NCBI GenBank assembly: GCA_020629035.1
Contig: JAHDEC010000008.1
Location: 91,946 to 155,945, forward strand
Length of the DNA: 64,000 bases
Direction: 5' to 3'
Origin: Saprospiraceae bacterium
Lineage (GTDB): Bacteria > Bacteroidota > Bacteroidia > Chitinophagales > Saprospiraceae
A program made the position numbers and the translations under genes. The notes beneath the pieces were generated by a model. That model did no database searches. It worked only from the letters and a program-made list of their open reading frames with translations, and had not been told where the DNA came from. Below, piece after piece: positions 18,846-27,831 of this stretch (positions are counted from its first letter, which is position 1; every line of letters begins with the position of its first letter).

Positions 18846-20306
18846 ATGTTAAACAAGATTTTTTTGAGTCCAATAATTTTATGTCTTTTAGTGTGTAATG
18901 CCAATGCTCAATTAGATACAAATACCGACTTATTTATTGAACTTAAGAAGCAAGATAGTATATTCTTCGAGCGTAGTTTTAATCTATGTGATATGGATTA
19001 TCTAGCGCAACATATCACTCAAGATTTAAAATTTTATCACGACCGAAGTGGCTTTCAAGATAGAGATGCCTTTTTTGAAAACACCAAGAAATACATTTGC
19101 TCTGGTGCTGCACAGAAACCGATTCGGAAAGTCGATCCAGGGAGTTTAGAAGTCTTTCCACTCTATAACCAAGGAGTATTATACGGAGCTATCCAAAAAG
19201 GTGTTCATCATTTCTTTTTAAGGGAAAAGGATAAAGAAGATTTATGGACAAGTACAGCAAAATTCACAAGCGTTTGGATATTAGAAAACGAAAACTGGAT
19301 GGTCAGTGAAGTATTAAGTTATGATCATCAAGATCCTGAGCAAGGTGGAGCGCTTAAAGGATTTGAAAAACTATTAAAAGAGCACCAAGTTCCCGCCTTA
19401 GGGATGGCTACTATCGCAGATGGTATGTTAACAAAGGTGGAAGTATATGGTACTCTGGATGGAGAAAGGAAAGCACCCTATAATACCATTTTCAAAGTTG
19501 CTTCTCTGACTAAACCTATTGTGGCCTTAACAGCACTAAAATTGGTGGATGCTGGACTATTAAGTTTAGACGAAGCTTTGTATAGGCACTGGATTGACCC
19601 TGATCTAAAAAATGATAAGCGCCATAAAAGGCTTACTCCAAGGCTAATTTTAAGTCACCAATCCGGTTTCCCGAATTGGAGATATCTGAATGAATCGCAA
19701 GCATTATCCTTTGAGTTTGAGCCAGGAACAAAGTTTCAATATTCAGGAGAAGGTTTTGAATATTTAAGGCAGGCGATAGAAAACAAGTTAGGCAAAAGTC
19801 TTGAAGAACTTGCAGACTCCTTAGTGCTTAAGCCAGCAAAAATGCATGATACGCGTTTTTGGTGGGATGAAGAGATGAATGAAAAAAGATATGCTTTAAA
19901 TTTTGATAAGGAAGGAAAGCCTTTTGAAACCAATAAATATTATGAAGCAAATGCCGCAGCTAATCTATTGACGACCCTTGAAGATTACGGGAATTTTATG
20001 GCTTATGTTTTAAATGGGGCAGGTTTATCTAACGACCTTTTTGAAGAAATGACAGCTAACCAGGTTAAACTTAAAGAAGATGACTACTTTACTTTGGGAT
20101 GGGAAAAATTAACCAATTTTAGTACGGGTGATTATGCACTCCTACACACAGGAAAAGATCCAGGAGTAAGTACACTGGCTATCATGTATCCCAAAAGCAG
20201 GAAGGGCTTTGTTATATTTCTAAACGGTGATAATGTGGATAAGATCTACGAAAAATTAGCTTTAGATTATCTGTATTTGGGAAGTGAACTTTGGGATAGA
20301 AGGTGA
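18846..20306 (+). CDS. Secreted serine hydrolase (beta-lactamase family) with N-terminal NTF2-like domain
   Basis: Protein of 486 residues. A signal peptide (cleavage near NANA-Q, residue 21) is followed by an NTF2/DUF4440-like domain (about 28-160, ending in FTSVWILENENWMVSEVLSY) and then a class C beta-lactamase/DD-peptidase domain (about 170-486). Catalytic motifs: SLTK (SxxK) near 220, YSG near 301, and HTGKD near the C-terminus in place of KTG. Such proteins are esterases or peptidases in the envelope; substrate unknown. The two-domain fusion is unusual but looks intact in one frame. It is monocistronic and ends 60 bases before the convergent HxlR gene. Confidence 0.9.
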   Translation: MLNKIFLSPIILCLLVCNANAQLDTNTDLFIELKKQDSIFFERSFNLCDMDYLAQHITQDLKFYHDRSGFQDRDAFFENTKKYICSGAAQKPIRKVDPGSLEVFPLYNQGVLYGAIQKGVHHFFLREKDKEDLWTSTAKFTSVWILENENWMVSEVLSYDHQDPEQGGALKGFEKLLKEHQVPALGMATIADGMLTKVEVYGTLDGERKAPYNTIFKVASLTKPIVALTALKLVDAGLLSLDEALYRHWIDPDLKNDKRHKRLTPRLILSHQSGFPNWRYLNESQALSFEFEPGTKFQYSGEGFEYLRQAIENKLGKSLEELADSLVLKPAKMHDTRFWWDEEMNEKRYALNFDKEGKPFETNKYYEANAAANLLTTLEDYGNFMAYVLNGAGLSNDLFEEMTANQVKLKEDDYFTLGWEKLTNFSTGDYALLHTGKDPGVSTLAIMYPKSRKGFVIFLNGDNVDKIYEKLALDYLYLGSELWDRR

Positions 20307-20365
20307 GTAACACAGTTATCCTTTAATGTTGTTTTTGCATCGTTTGGCTGTATATAGTCGATATG

Positions 20366-20710
20366 CTATTGTATGCTTATGGCATAATCACCCCAATCTG
20401 CAATAGATTGGACAATCGGCAAAAGGGTGGTGCCTAGTTCTGTAAGCGAATAATATACTTTTAAAGGAGGCTTTTTATAAAAAACTTCCCTCTTTATTAT
20501 TCCATCCTCTTCCAATTTTTTTAGCTGCAAACTCAAGGTCCTTTCAGTGACAGAGGGCATAGTTTTGCGTAATTCATTATAGCGTAACTTTCCATTACGT
20601 AAATGAAAAAGGATGACCGTTTTCCATTTTCCACCTATAATATCCATGGTTAAACTAGTGCAGCATGGATATTGTTTTCCTTGATAATTTATGGTTTTTT
20701 CGTGCTTCAT
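20366..20710 (-). CDS. HxlR family transcriptional regulator
   Basis: Winged-helix regulator of 114 residues. The HxlR core is clear: CC at residues 16-17, IIGGKWKTVILFHL, LRYNELRKTMPSVTERTLSLQLKKLEEDG and the wing YSLTELG. Family members often sense electrophiles or oxidants through an N-terminal cysteine; the cysteine pair fits. It is divergent from a three-gene redox operon starting at 20799, and the shared spacer contains a near-perfect promoter for this gene plus candidate operator half-sites, so it probably represses itself and the operon. Confidence 0.92.
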   Translation of the reverse strand: MKHEKTINYQGKQYPCCTSLTMDIIGGKWKTVILFHLRNGKLRYNELRKTMPSVTERTLSLQLKKLEEDGIIKREVFYKKPPLKVYYSLTELGTTLLPIVQSIADWGDYAISIQ

Positions 20711-20714
20711 TTTA

Positions 20715-20786
20715 TACTATCCTATTTGACCGTTATTGCAAATCTAAGTCGCTTTAACTATTATTGCAACTATATTATTGATAGTA
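20715..20786. promoter_or_regulatory. Candidate HxlR operator region (TACTATC ... GATAGTA, plus TTATTGCAA direct repeats)
   Basis: In the HxlR / quinone-reductase spacer, TACTATC (20715-20721) and its inverted partner GATAGTA (20780-20786) lie near the two start codons, 58 bases apart. Between them TTATTGCAA occurs twice (20733-20741 and 20761-20769), 28 bases apart. The second HxlR divergon in this window has similar TACTATT/AATAGTA sites. That these are the binding sites is inference. Confidence 0.4.
20739..20769 (-). promoter_or_regulatory. Bacteroidota-type promoter for the HxlR gene (TTG-N20-TAGATTTG)
   Basis: Read on the minus strand: TTG at 20769-20767, a 20-base spacer, then TAGATTTG at 20746-20739. 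It matches the Bacteroidota consensus (TTG, 17-23 bases, TAnnTTTG) exactly and lies 28 bases before the HxlR ATG. One TTATTGCAA repeat overlaps each box, which would suit autoregulation. Confidence 0.6.
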
Positions 20787-20798
20787 CATAATTATTCT

Positions 20799-21785
20799 AT
20801 GAAAGCATTATTACTAAAAGAATATGGAATTGATTCAACTTTTGAATTGACAGAAATAGAAAAGCCTAAACCCTTAAAAGATCAGGTACTTGTAAAGATA
20901 GCTGCATCGAGCGTAAATACCGTAGATACGATGATTCGAAATATGGGGGAAGATTTGCCCTTATCCCCTGAAACACCAGCCTTGTTAGGGATGGATTTTG
21001 CTGGAACTGTTGAAGCAATAGGAGAAAATGTAAGCAAGTTCAAGATTGGAGATGAAGTTTATGGATGTGCAGGAGGTTTACCAAATTTACCAGGAACACT
21101 AGCAGAATATATAGCTGCCGATAAAAATCTAATGGCTTTAAAACCTAAGAATTTATCGATGCGTGAGGCTGCTGCTTTACCACTGGTTGCCATTACAGCT
21201 TTTGAGGGTCTGGAAAGAGCAGGAATAAAATCTGGTCAGAAAATTTTAGTTCATGGAGGATCAGGTGGAGTAGGCCACATAGCATTGCAATTAGCTAATT
21301 ATTTTGGAGCAGAAGTATTTTCCACCGGAGGAGGTGACAAGCAAACTGCCCTCATAAAGGAATTGGGAGCAACACCTATAAATTATAAAAAAGAAGCAGT
21401 AGAAGATTATACCAAAAAGTATACTGATGGTGCCGGATTTGACATTGTTTATGATTCTGTCGGAGGAGCTAATATGATTAATTCATTCATGGCAGCAAGA
21501 CTAAACGGACAGGTAGTAACTACCGTTTCCTTGCTGGAACTAGATTTAACTTTAGCCCACTTCAAAGGATTATCTTTGCATGTTGTTTTTATGTTAATAC
21601 CTATGCTACATAATTATCAAAGACAAGATCATCATCAGATCCTCAGTGAGCTAACTAAGATTATTGAAGCGGGAAAACTAAAACCTATCTTAGATACAAA
21701 TCGTTATTTCTTAGCCGATACCGCTAAAGCTTATGCACGATTATCAAGTGGAGAAGGAATGGGCAAAGTCGTTATTGAAAACTAA
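20799..21785 (+). CDS. NADP-dependent quinone-oxidoreductase-like medium-chain dehydrogenase
   Basis: Zinc-independent MDR-family enzyme of 328 residues from the ATG at 20799 (an in-frame upstream ATG at 20778 lies in the regulatory region). N-terminal GroES-like fold (SSVNTVDTMIRNM, LLGMDFAGTVEAIG) and a Rossmann fold with the nucleotide loop VHGGSGGVGHIALQLA near 155-170. It lacks the structural-zinc cysteine cluster. Probable substrates are quinones or enones, reduced with NADPH. It is first in an operon with a luciferase-like enzyme and an SDR, with nine bases to the next start, all divergent from the HxlR regulator. Confidence 0.92.
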   Translation: MKALLLKEYGIDSTFELTEIEKPKPLKDQVLVKIAASSVNTVDTMIRNMGEDLPLSPETPALLGMDFAGTVEAIGENVSKFKIGDEVYGCAGGLPNLPGTLAEYIAADKNLMALKPKNLSMREAAALPLVAITAFEGLERAGIKSGQKILVHGGSGGVGHIALQLANYFGAEVFSTGGGDKQTALIKELGATPINYKKEAVEDYTKKYTDGAGFDIVYDSVGGANMINSFMAARLNGQVVTTVSLLELDLTLAHFKGLSLHVVFMLIPMLHNYQRQDHHQILSELTKIIEAGKLKPILDTNRYFLADTAKAYARLSSGEGMGKVVIEN

Positions 21786-21794
21786 AAATATGCT

Positions 21795-22754
21795 GTGCAG
21801 CTTGATACATTTGAAAAGATAAATAAGGGCTTTAATACGGTCTTTATTCCTCAGCGTTTATCTATTGGATTAGTCATCCCAATTGAAGAATATGCTAGTC
21901 ATTCGGTACCTCGTATGGAAAATCATCTAGAGAGACTTAAGCTAGCTGAAGATTTAGGTTTCAGTGCTGCTTGGCTAAGAGATGTACCCTTGCATGTACC
22001 TACTTTTGGAGATGCAGGACAAACCTTTGATCCATTCAGTTATTTAGGTTTTCTGGCTGGACAAACAAGTGTTATTACTTTAGGAATTGCAAGCGTGGCT
22101 TTGCCGCTTCATCATCCGATGCATGTAGCTAAGTCCGCAGCTACATTAGACCAATTAACCCAGGGGAGATTTATTATGGGTATTGCTTCTGGTGATCGTG
22201 CTGAAGAATATCCAGCAATGAATATGAATTATACGAATCGGGGACAAAGCTTTAGAGATGCTTATCACTATATCCGTAAAGCCGCACTCAATTTTCCTAT
22301 TATAGAGGAGAATGGTTTTGGTAAATTAGATGGAACGATGGATATTCTCCCTAAACCATTTGGGGATAAAATACCGATGTTGGTAACAGGGCATAGTCAA
22401 CAAAACTTAGCTTGGATTGCAGAACATGGAGATGGATGGATGTATTACCCTAGGAATCTTTATATGCAAGAATATAATATTCAAGAATGGAGAACAGCTA
22501 TTTCCAGAGTTCAAGGAGCTAATAAACCGTTCATGCAACCTCTCTATATAGACTTGATGGATGATGATGATTTTCAACCTGTGGGTATCCATTTAGGAAT
22601 ACGTACCGGCATCCATTATTTAAAGGAATATCTAGTAAAATTACAATCCATTGGAGTAAATCATGTAGCGCTAAACTTAAGGTTTAATGCGAATGAAATA
22701 GAATCAACATTGACCAAACTGGCCAAAAAACTATTGCCCTATTTTCATCAATAA
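21795..22754 (+). CDS. Luciferase-like (LLM class, TIGR03571-type) flavin-dependent oxidoreductase
   Basis: TIM-barrel flavoprotein of 319 residues; GTG start nine bases after the previous stop. Family features: LKLAEDLGFSAAWLRDVP, TLGIASVALPLHHPMHVAKSAATLDQLTQGRF and MGIASGDRAEEYPAM, the last being typical of the TIGR03571 subgroup. It is expected to use FMN/FAD and oxidise or reduce a small organic compound; the substrate is unknown. It sits between a quinone-reductase-like gene and an SDR gene under probable HxlR control, which suggests a detoxification or electrophile response. Confidence 0.9.
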   Translation: MQLDTFEKINKGFNTVFIPQRLSIGLVIPIEEYASHSVPRMENHLERLKLAEDLGFSAAWLRDVPLHVPTFGDAGQTFDPFSYLGFLAGQTSVITLGIASVALPLHHPMHVAKSAATLDQLTQGRFIMGIASGDRAEEYPAMNMNYTNRGQSFRDAYHYIRKAALNFPIIEENGFGKLDGTMDILPKPFGDKIPMLVTGHSQQNLAWIAEHGDGWMYYPRNLYMQEYNIQEWRTAISRVQGANKPFMQPLYIDLMDDDDFQPVGIHLGIRTGIHYLKEYLVKLQSIGVNHVALNLRFNANEIESTLTKLAKKLLPYFHQ

Positions 22755-22772
22755 TAAGTAAAGTAAAGATTT

Positions 22773-23582
22773 ATGAAAAAGACCATATTAATTACAGGAA
22801 GTACTGACGGCATAGGTAAGTTAGCTGGGCTAAAATTGGCTAAAGAAGGACACCGGGTTTTATTGCATGGAAGAAATGCAAGCAAATTATCACGGGTATT
22901 AGAAGCCACAAAAAAGGAGACGAACAATGATCAAATAGATGGCTTTGTTGCCGATTTTTCTGATTTGCAACAGGTTTCAAAGATGGGAGAAGACCTAATA
23001 GAGAAGATTGGGCAAGTAGATGTACTTATTAATAATGCAGGCGTATTTAAGTCTGCTCAAACATTGACAAAACAAGGGCTAGACATTAGGATGGTGGTCA
23101 ATTATCTAGCCCCTTATTTGTTGACGCACAAACTCATTAATCAGCAAGTCCTTAAAGCGGGATCTCGAGTGATTAATCTTAGTTCAGCAGCGCAGAGTAC
23201 GGTATCAATGGACCTGCTGGATGGTAAGCGAAGTGTGTCAGATCAAGAAGCCTATGCTCAAAGTAAATTGGCTCTACTTATGTGGAGCTTTTATCTGGCT
23301 GCCGAAAACTCAGAAATAGCGGTTATCGCACTAAATCCAGGCTCTTTACTCAATACCAATATGGTTAGAGAGGCCTATGGAAAATTCTGGTCATCTGCAG
23401 ACAAAGGAGCAGATATAATGTACGATCTGGCGCTAGAACAGAATATTATGGATAAAACTGGGCAATATTTTGATAATGATCGTGGTGCCTATGGACCGGC
23501 ACATCCTGATGCCTATACAACATCACTGATAGAGGCCTTAATTGCAAGAACAAACCTTTGCGTGCCACACGCTCTCACATGA
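22773..23582 (+). CDS. Short-chain dehydrogenase/reductase
   Basis: Classical SDR of 269 residues. Rossmann motif GSTDGIGK near 8-15, NNAGVF near 89-94, catalytic Ser in INLSSAAQS, and Tyr/Lys in YAQSKLAL. Its N-terminus and overall pattern resemble retinol-dehydrogenase-like SDRs that use NADP(H). It is the third gene of the HxlR-divergent redox operon, 18 bases after the previous stop. Substrate not predictable. Confidence 0.92.
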   Translation: MKKTILITGSTDGIGKLAGLKLAKEGHRVLLHGRNASKLSRVLEATKKETNNDQIDGFVADFSDLQQVSKMGEDLIEKIGQVDVLINNAGVFKSAQTLTKQGLDIRMVVNYLAPYLLTHKLINQQVLKAGSRVINLSSAAQSTVSMDLLDGKRSVSDQEAYAQSKLALLMWSFYLAAENSEIAVIALNPGSLLNTNMVREAYGKFWSSADKGADIMYDLALEQNIMDKTGQYFDNDRGAYGPAHPDAYTTSLIEALIARTNLCVPHALT

Positions 23583-23675
23583 CATCTTGGTTTTATTTTG
23601 GTTTAATTAGTGCTTATTAACTTGGTAAGCATTGGTTTATGTAAATTCGGATGATCCATTTAATGTATCAACTGT

Positions 23676-24830
23676 ATGACCACACAACAAATCCTAGCCC
23701 AACTAGTTTCCTTCCAAGTATTAGGAGGTGATTCCAACCTTAGTATTGCTGTTTGGATTGAAGAATACCTAAACCATCTGGGTGTGGAAGTAATCCATGT
23801 ACCAAATGATGATGGGACTAAACGGTCCTTACATTGTAGGATTGGGCCTGCGGTAGACGGTGGAGTTATATTATCGGGACATATGGATGTTGTGCCTGTA
23901 GCAGGGCAAGCCTGGACAACAGATCCTTTTGCGTTAACTGATAAAGCAGATGGGAACTTATATGCTCGAGGATCTTGTGATATGAAAGGATTTTTAGCTT
24001 GTTGCTTGCAAGCTGTGCCTTACTTTTTAAAAGCAGAGCTAAAAACGCCCATTTATTTAGCCTTATCTTATGATGAAGAAATAGGTTGTTTAGCGGCCCC
24101 AGCATTGGCCAAACACATTAATGAACATTATACAGAAAAACCTAAATATGCGATTATAGGTGAGCCAAGCATGATGCAACCTGTGGTTGGACAAAAGGGG
24201 ATAGTAATTTATAAGACAATCGTGAATGGGTCTGCTGGACATAGCAGTCGCATAAAGACTGAAGTTAGTGCTATCTCAGAAGCTGCCAGACTCATAATTT
24301 GGTTAGAAAACAAAATGAATGCACTCATTGAAGAAGGCAGAATAGACGACCGTTTTAGTCCAAACCATACATCGATACATTGTGGCCTAATGGAGCAAAG
24401 TGGAATTGCTCCGAATGTAATTTCAGATTCCGCAACTTTTTATTGGGATGTCCGAGTGATTCCTCAAGATAAAGCTTCCCAAATTCTTCATGAATTCGAA
24501 AACTATTGCCAAAGCTTAGTTGACACAAACGCCGATCGATTTCCAGGATTCACTATCGAAACAACAAGCTTTCATCCAGATGTTCCACCCTTGGATACTC
24601 CAGAAGATCAAGATGTGGTATCATTAATCAGAAAGGTATCAGGAGTGGATTCATTAGCTGCAGTTTCCTATGCTGCAGAAGCAGGTCAATTTGCTGAAGC
24701 AGGCTTCCAAGCGGTGATTTGTGGTCCAGGAGATATTGCACAAGCACACCGAGCAAATGAATTTGTAGCCAAAGATCAACTCATTAAATGCGAACAAATG
24801 TTAGAAAGATTGGCTAATTTAATGGGATAA
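23676..24830 (+). CDS. argE: Acetylornithine deacetylase (M20 family)
   Basis: Metal-dependent amidohydrolase of 384 residues that removes the acetyl group from N-acetylornithine in arginine synthesis. Visible: metal-binding His/Asp in SGHMDVVPV near 67-75, the Asp and following Gly in ARGSCDMKGF, the catalytic EE pair in YDEEIGC, a metal Glu in IGEPS, and a C-terminal His in GPGDIAQAHRANE. The last 21 codons and four bases past the stop form the left copy of a perfect 68-bp direct repeat whose right copy lies at 27831-27898, beyond the two-gene DUF4132 cassette. argE probably once led directly into the gene now at 27903. Related M20 peptidases are an alternative. Confidence 0.88.
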   Translation: MTTQQILAQLVSFQVLGGDSNLSIAVWIEEYLNHLGVEVIHVPNDDGTKRSLHCRIGPAVDGGVILSGHMDVVPVAGQAWTTDPFALTDKADGNLYARGSCDMKGFLACCLQAVPYFLKAELKTPIYLALSYDEEIGCLAAPALAKHINEHYTEKPKYAIIGEPSMMQPVVGQKGIVIYKTIVNGSAGHSSRIKTEVSAISEAARLIIWLENKMNALIEEGRIDDRFSPNHTSIHCGLMEQSGIAPNVISDSATFYWDVRVIPQDKASQILHEFENYCQSLVDTNADRFPGFTIETTSFHPDVPPLDTPEDQDVVSLIRKVSGVDSLAAVSYAAEAGQFAEAGFQAVICGPGDIAQAHRANEFVAKDQLIKCEQMLERLANLMG

Positions 24831-24834
24831 ACGA
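24767..24834 (+). repeat. 68-bp direct repeat, left copy (argE 3' end)
   Basis: Identical at all 68 positions to 27831-27898. It covers the last 21 argE codons, the stop and four more bases (ACGA). The six bases just after it (AGCCAA, 24835-24840) also equal the first six bases of the repeat. Confidence 0.97.
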
Positions 24835-27830
24835 AGCCAAGTAGCATTCAAAAATTAGAACCAACATTGAAGAGCATGAAAACATTAGTTATAAAAGACG
24901 AAGCAATATCAGGCAAAGTTTTGAATGAAATTGCCTTAAAATTTGAAACTGAATATATCACTGTAAAGGAGTTAATTGCAAAGAGAATAGAGGAAGAAGT
25001 ACATCGATATCAAAACGATATTGATAGTTATACAAGACAAGGATTAGTATTGCCAACTAATTTAGAAAAACGCCTTAACAAAAAATCTAAGCAATCCATT
25101 GATCTTGAAAAGCAAATTTACATTGCTTTTGATGCATTTTTGAAAAATGGATTCTTCATTTTAATCGACAATGAACAAGTAAGTGAATTAGAACAAAAAT
25201 TTCTTGTGGATGAAACAAGCGATATCACCTTTATTAAATTAACACCACTGGTTGGTGGATAAATTCAGTTGGCAAATGCTTGGATTTCTCAAACGAAATA
25301 AAAACAAAGGCTTTGATAAAGAAATTGAAAAATTAGTAAAATCTATCAACGATAGCCTGAGTTCACCTAATCTAGATAACATCAAGAAACTAGATCAATT
25401 TAAGGAAATTAGTCAACTAGATCTAACAACTAAAAAAGTATTGATTCTTCGATTGTTGAAGTTTTCACACTATCTAAGAGATCTACAACTAAGAAAAAAA
25501 ATTAGATATACTAACAATGAGCATGTTTTTTATGGAGTGCACATTTCAATGAGCATTGTAAATGAGTTACTACGAAAAAAATTAAGTTACAATGAGGATG
25601 AATGGATAGAACTTTTAAGTCTTTTTGAGACGATTAATAATAATTTATCGTCGTATCAGCCTAGCTATTTCCAACTAAGTGACCTTCCTATCACAACTGC
25701 AATAAAACAACTTGAGTATTATCTAAAAGAAAATGAACTGAGTGAAAATCTTTTGGATTTTATTAGACGGATTTTGAATTGGAAAGAATTTGAATACCCA
25801 AGTAAAAAGCGATATTGGGGTAGTGACATGAAAAAATCTAAAGCCAAGCTTGAATCTATTGCTTGCATTGAAGAAGAATTTATTTATAGAGCACAAGACA
25901 TTGAATTAGAGGTAAATAAAATTATAGCAAGAATAAATCAAAATAAGGCAGCATATATAGACTTATTTAAAATATTGATGCATGTTTCCGGTGCAAAACC
26001 GACAAAAAAAAATGCCCAGCAGTTTGATGAACTCATTGGTATCATTGGTAACGAGCAATATAGAAAAACACTTCATAGCTTATTAGAAATTCCATCCAAT
26101 TTGAACCCATCAGACACTTATCCAGAAAGCCCTGAAAGCTATATAATTGACTATTATTTAAGCTATGATAGTAAAATTTTTATCAAAGGACTTGCTTGGA
26201 CAGCTGCTCGCTTTTCTGATAAAACCACTATCCAATTATTAAGTAAAATTGTAGAAAAATCATACACCAAAATACCAGGCAAAGGTCCTGCGGCGGCAGC
26301 ACTTGGTAATGCTGGGATATATGCACTTGGTAATATGCGTGGTAAGGACGGTTTGGGTGCTCTTTCTAGATTGAAATTAAAAGTCAGACAAAATAATGTA
26401 AAGAAGGTAATAGATAAATTTATGCTTGAAGGGGCAAAAAAATACAAAGTGTCTGTTGAAGAGTTAAAAGAAATGGCGGTGCCTGAATTCCAATTAATCA
26501 ATGGAAACAAACATTATACATTTGAAGATTATATTTTAAGTATTTCAATTGTTCAAAGTAAAGTTAAGCAGCAGTGGATTAAACCGGACGGTAGTTTTAT
26601 GAAAAGTGTCCCTTCTCTAGTGAAAAATAAAGAGCAGCACAAGAAAAAACTTCAGAAAATCAGAAAGGAAATCAAAGAAATTCAAAAAGTTTATTCTGCA
26701 CAAAAACAACGACTTGATAATCAATTTATTCTTGATAGAACATGGGGTTTTCCTTCATTTCAGAAATACTATCTTAACCATGGTTTGGTTTCACCCATAG
26801 CGAAAAAATTAATTTGGACTTTTAGGAAAAATGATAAAATTGTTGATGCTATCTATCAAAATGATGTGTGGCAAACTGTAGATGGGGAAGTGATAGATTG
26901 GCTTGATAAAAATACAAGTGTCAACATATGGCATCCAGTGTTTAAGGGGGAAGGGGAGATTCTTAAGTGGCGAGAAAAGATCATGGAATTAGAATGGAAA
27001 CAACCTATTAAGCAAGCTTTTAGGGAGATTTATATTTTAACACCTGCAGAGATTAACACTAGAACCTATTCTAATAGAATGGCAGCTCATATTTTAAAAC
27101 AGCATCAATTTAATTCCTTAGCATCGCTTAGAAATTGGAAGTACTCCTTAATGGGTGCATACGATGATGGAAGAGATAATGAAATCTGTTGCAGGGCATT
27201 ACCTGAATACAATATGAATGTCGAGTTTTGGATTGATGAAGTTAGCCAAGGTGAAGCTTTCAACGATACAGGTATTTGGTACTATGTAGCAACAGACCAA
27301 GTCAAATTTTTGGATAATGATGATGAAGAAATCGAGCTGGTTAATGTTCCAAAAATTGTCTTTTCTGAAATCATGAGGGATGTTGATTTATTTGTTGGTG
27401 TTTCAAGTGTGGGGAATGATCCTCAATGGATAGATAATAATGGAACGAGACAAGATCACCATAATTACTGGCGAAGATATGCGTTTGGTAATCTAACAGA
27501 AATTGCAAAAACTCGGAAAAGTATATTAACAAGATTACTTCCTCGACTGACAAAGATTAAAAACAAAACAAAGATCGAGGGGAAGTTCTTAATTGTTAAT
27601 GGTCAATTGAGAACTTATAAAATTCATATTGGGAGTGGGAATATATTAATGGAGCCAAATGACCAATATCTATGTATTGTACCTGCAAGGTCAGAGAACA
27701 TCACCCAAAAGTTATTTATTCCTTTTGAAGGAGACAGAGGACTTTCTATTGTCTTAAGCAAGGCATTTCTTTTGGCAGAGGATGACAAAATCGATGATGC
27801 AAGCATTACTAGTCAAATTAGAATAAACTA
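24835..27830 (+). mobile_element. Candidate inserted two-gene cassette (DUF4132 module) between direct repeats
   Basis: A 2,996-bp unit lying exactly between the two copies of the 68-bp repeat. It holds only a small orphan gene and a DUF4132 gene. If the unit and one repeat copy are removed, argE joins the gene at 27903 with a 72-base shorter, operon-like spacing, so this looks like an insertion. No integrase, transposase or clear terminal inverted repeat is present. An AGCCAA repeat (24835-24840 and 27831-27836) directly flanks the inner 2,990 bp and could be a target duplication. An assembly or tandem-duplication origin is possible. Confidence 0.5.
24876..25262 (+). CDS. Small protein of unknown function, partner of DUF4132 gene
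   Basis: Protein of 128 residues from the ATG at 24876 (an in-frame TTG at 24867 would add three residues). It is soluble, charged and mostly helical, with one hydrophobic beta strand near residue 91 (NGFFILI) and a C-terminal strand-turn ending in LVGG. I do not recognise a named family. The following DUF4132 gene starts inside its last codons (overlap of about eight bases), so the two are translationally coupled, and both lie inside the repeat-bounded cassette. It is likely a dedicated binding partner, regulator or immunity-like factor, but this is inference from coupling only. Confidence 0.75.
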   Translation: MKTLVIKDEAISGKVLNEIALKFETEYITVKELIAKRIEEEVHRYQNDIDSYTRQGLVLPTNLEKRLNKKSKQSIDLEKQIYIAFDAFLKNGFFILIDNEQVSELEQKFLVDETSDITFIKLTPLVGG

Positions 27831-27831
27831 A
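25255..27831 (+). CDS. DUF4132 domain protein with C-terminal DUF7737-like domain
   Basis: Large cytoplasmic protein of 858 residues (GTG at 25255; a TTG at 25252 is also possible). Residues 1-400 are helical and repeat-like. A lysine-rich coiled-coil segment lies around 460-490. The DUF4132 region (about 520-760) has the MGAYDDGRDNE motif, and the C-terminus (about 760-850) has the hallmark IHIGSGNILMEP ... CIVPAR ... PFEGDRGLSIVLSKAFLLA pattern. E. coli YehI/MolR-type proteins belong to the same family, whose function is unknown; relatives are reported near MoxR/VWA and WGR-domain genes in predicted conflict systems. No MoxR, VWA or WGR gene is visible here. Its stop codon ends on the first base of the right-hand repeat. 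Confidence 0.85.
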   Translation: MDKFSWQMLGFLKRNKNKGFDKEIEKLVKSINDSLSSPNLDNIKKLDQFKEISQLDLTTKKVLILRLLKFSHYLRDLQLRKKIRYTNNEHVFYGVHISMSIVNELLRKKLSYNEDEWIELLSLFETINNNLSSYQPSYFQLSDLPITTAIKQLEYYLKENELSENLLDFIRRILNWKEFEYPSKKRYWGSDMKKSKAKLESIACIEEEFIYRAQDIELEVNKIIARINQNKAAYIDLFKILMHVSGAKPTKKNAQQFDELIGIIGNEQYRKTLHSLLEIPSNLNPSDTYPESPESYIIDYYLSYDSKIFIKGLAWTAARFSDKTTIQLLSKIVEKSYTKIPGKGPAAAALGNAGIYALGNMRGKDGLGALSRLKLKVRQNNVKKVIDKFMLEGAKKYKVSVEELKEMAVPEFQLINGNKHYTFEDYILSISIVQSKVKQQWIKPDGSFMKSVPSLVKNKEQHKKKLQKIRKEIKEIQKVYSAQKQRLDNQFILDRTWGFPSFQKYYLNHGLVSPIAKKLIWTFRKNDKIVDAIYQNDVWQTVDGEVIDWLDKNTSVNIWHPVFKGEGEILKWREKIMELEWKQPIKQAFREIYILTPAEINTRTYSNRMAAHILKQHQFNSLASLRNWKYSLMGAYDDGRDNEICCRALPEYNMNVEFWIDEVSQGEAFNDTGIWYYVATDQVKFLDNDDEEIELVNVPKIVFSEIMRDVDLFVGVSSVGNDPQWIDNNGTRQDHHNYWRRYAFGNLTEIAKTRKSILTRLLPRLTKIKNKTKIEGKFLIVNGQLRTYKIHIGSGNILMEPNDQYLCIVPARSENITQKLFIPFEGDRGLSIVLSKAFLLAEDDKIDDASITSQIRIN

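Noticed and set aside
24841..27830. Cassette as an insertion sequence or transposon with terminal inverted repeats
   Set aside because: Ends are only weakly alike and no transposase is encoded, so I call it a repeat-bounded cassette instead.
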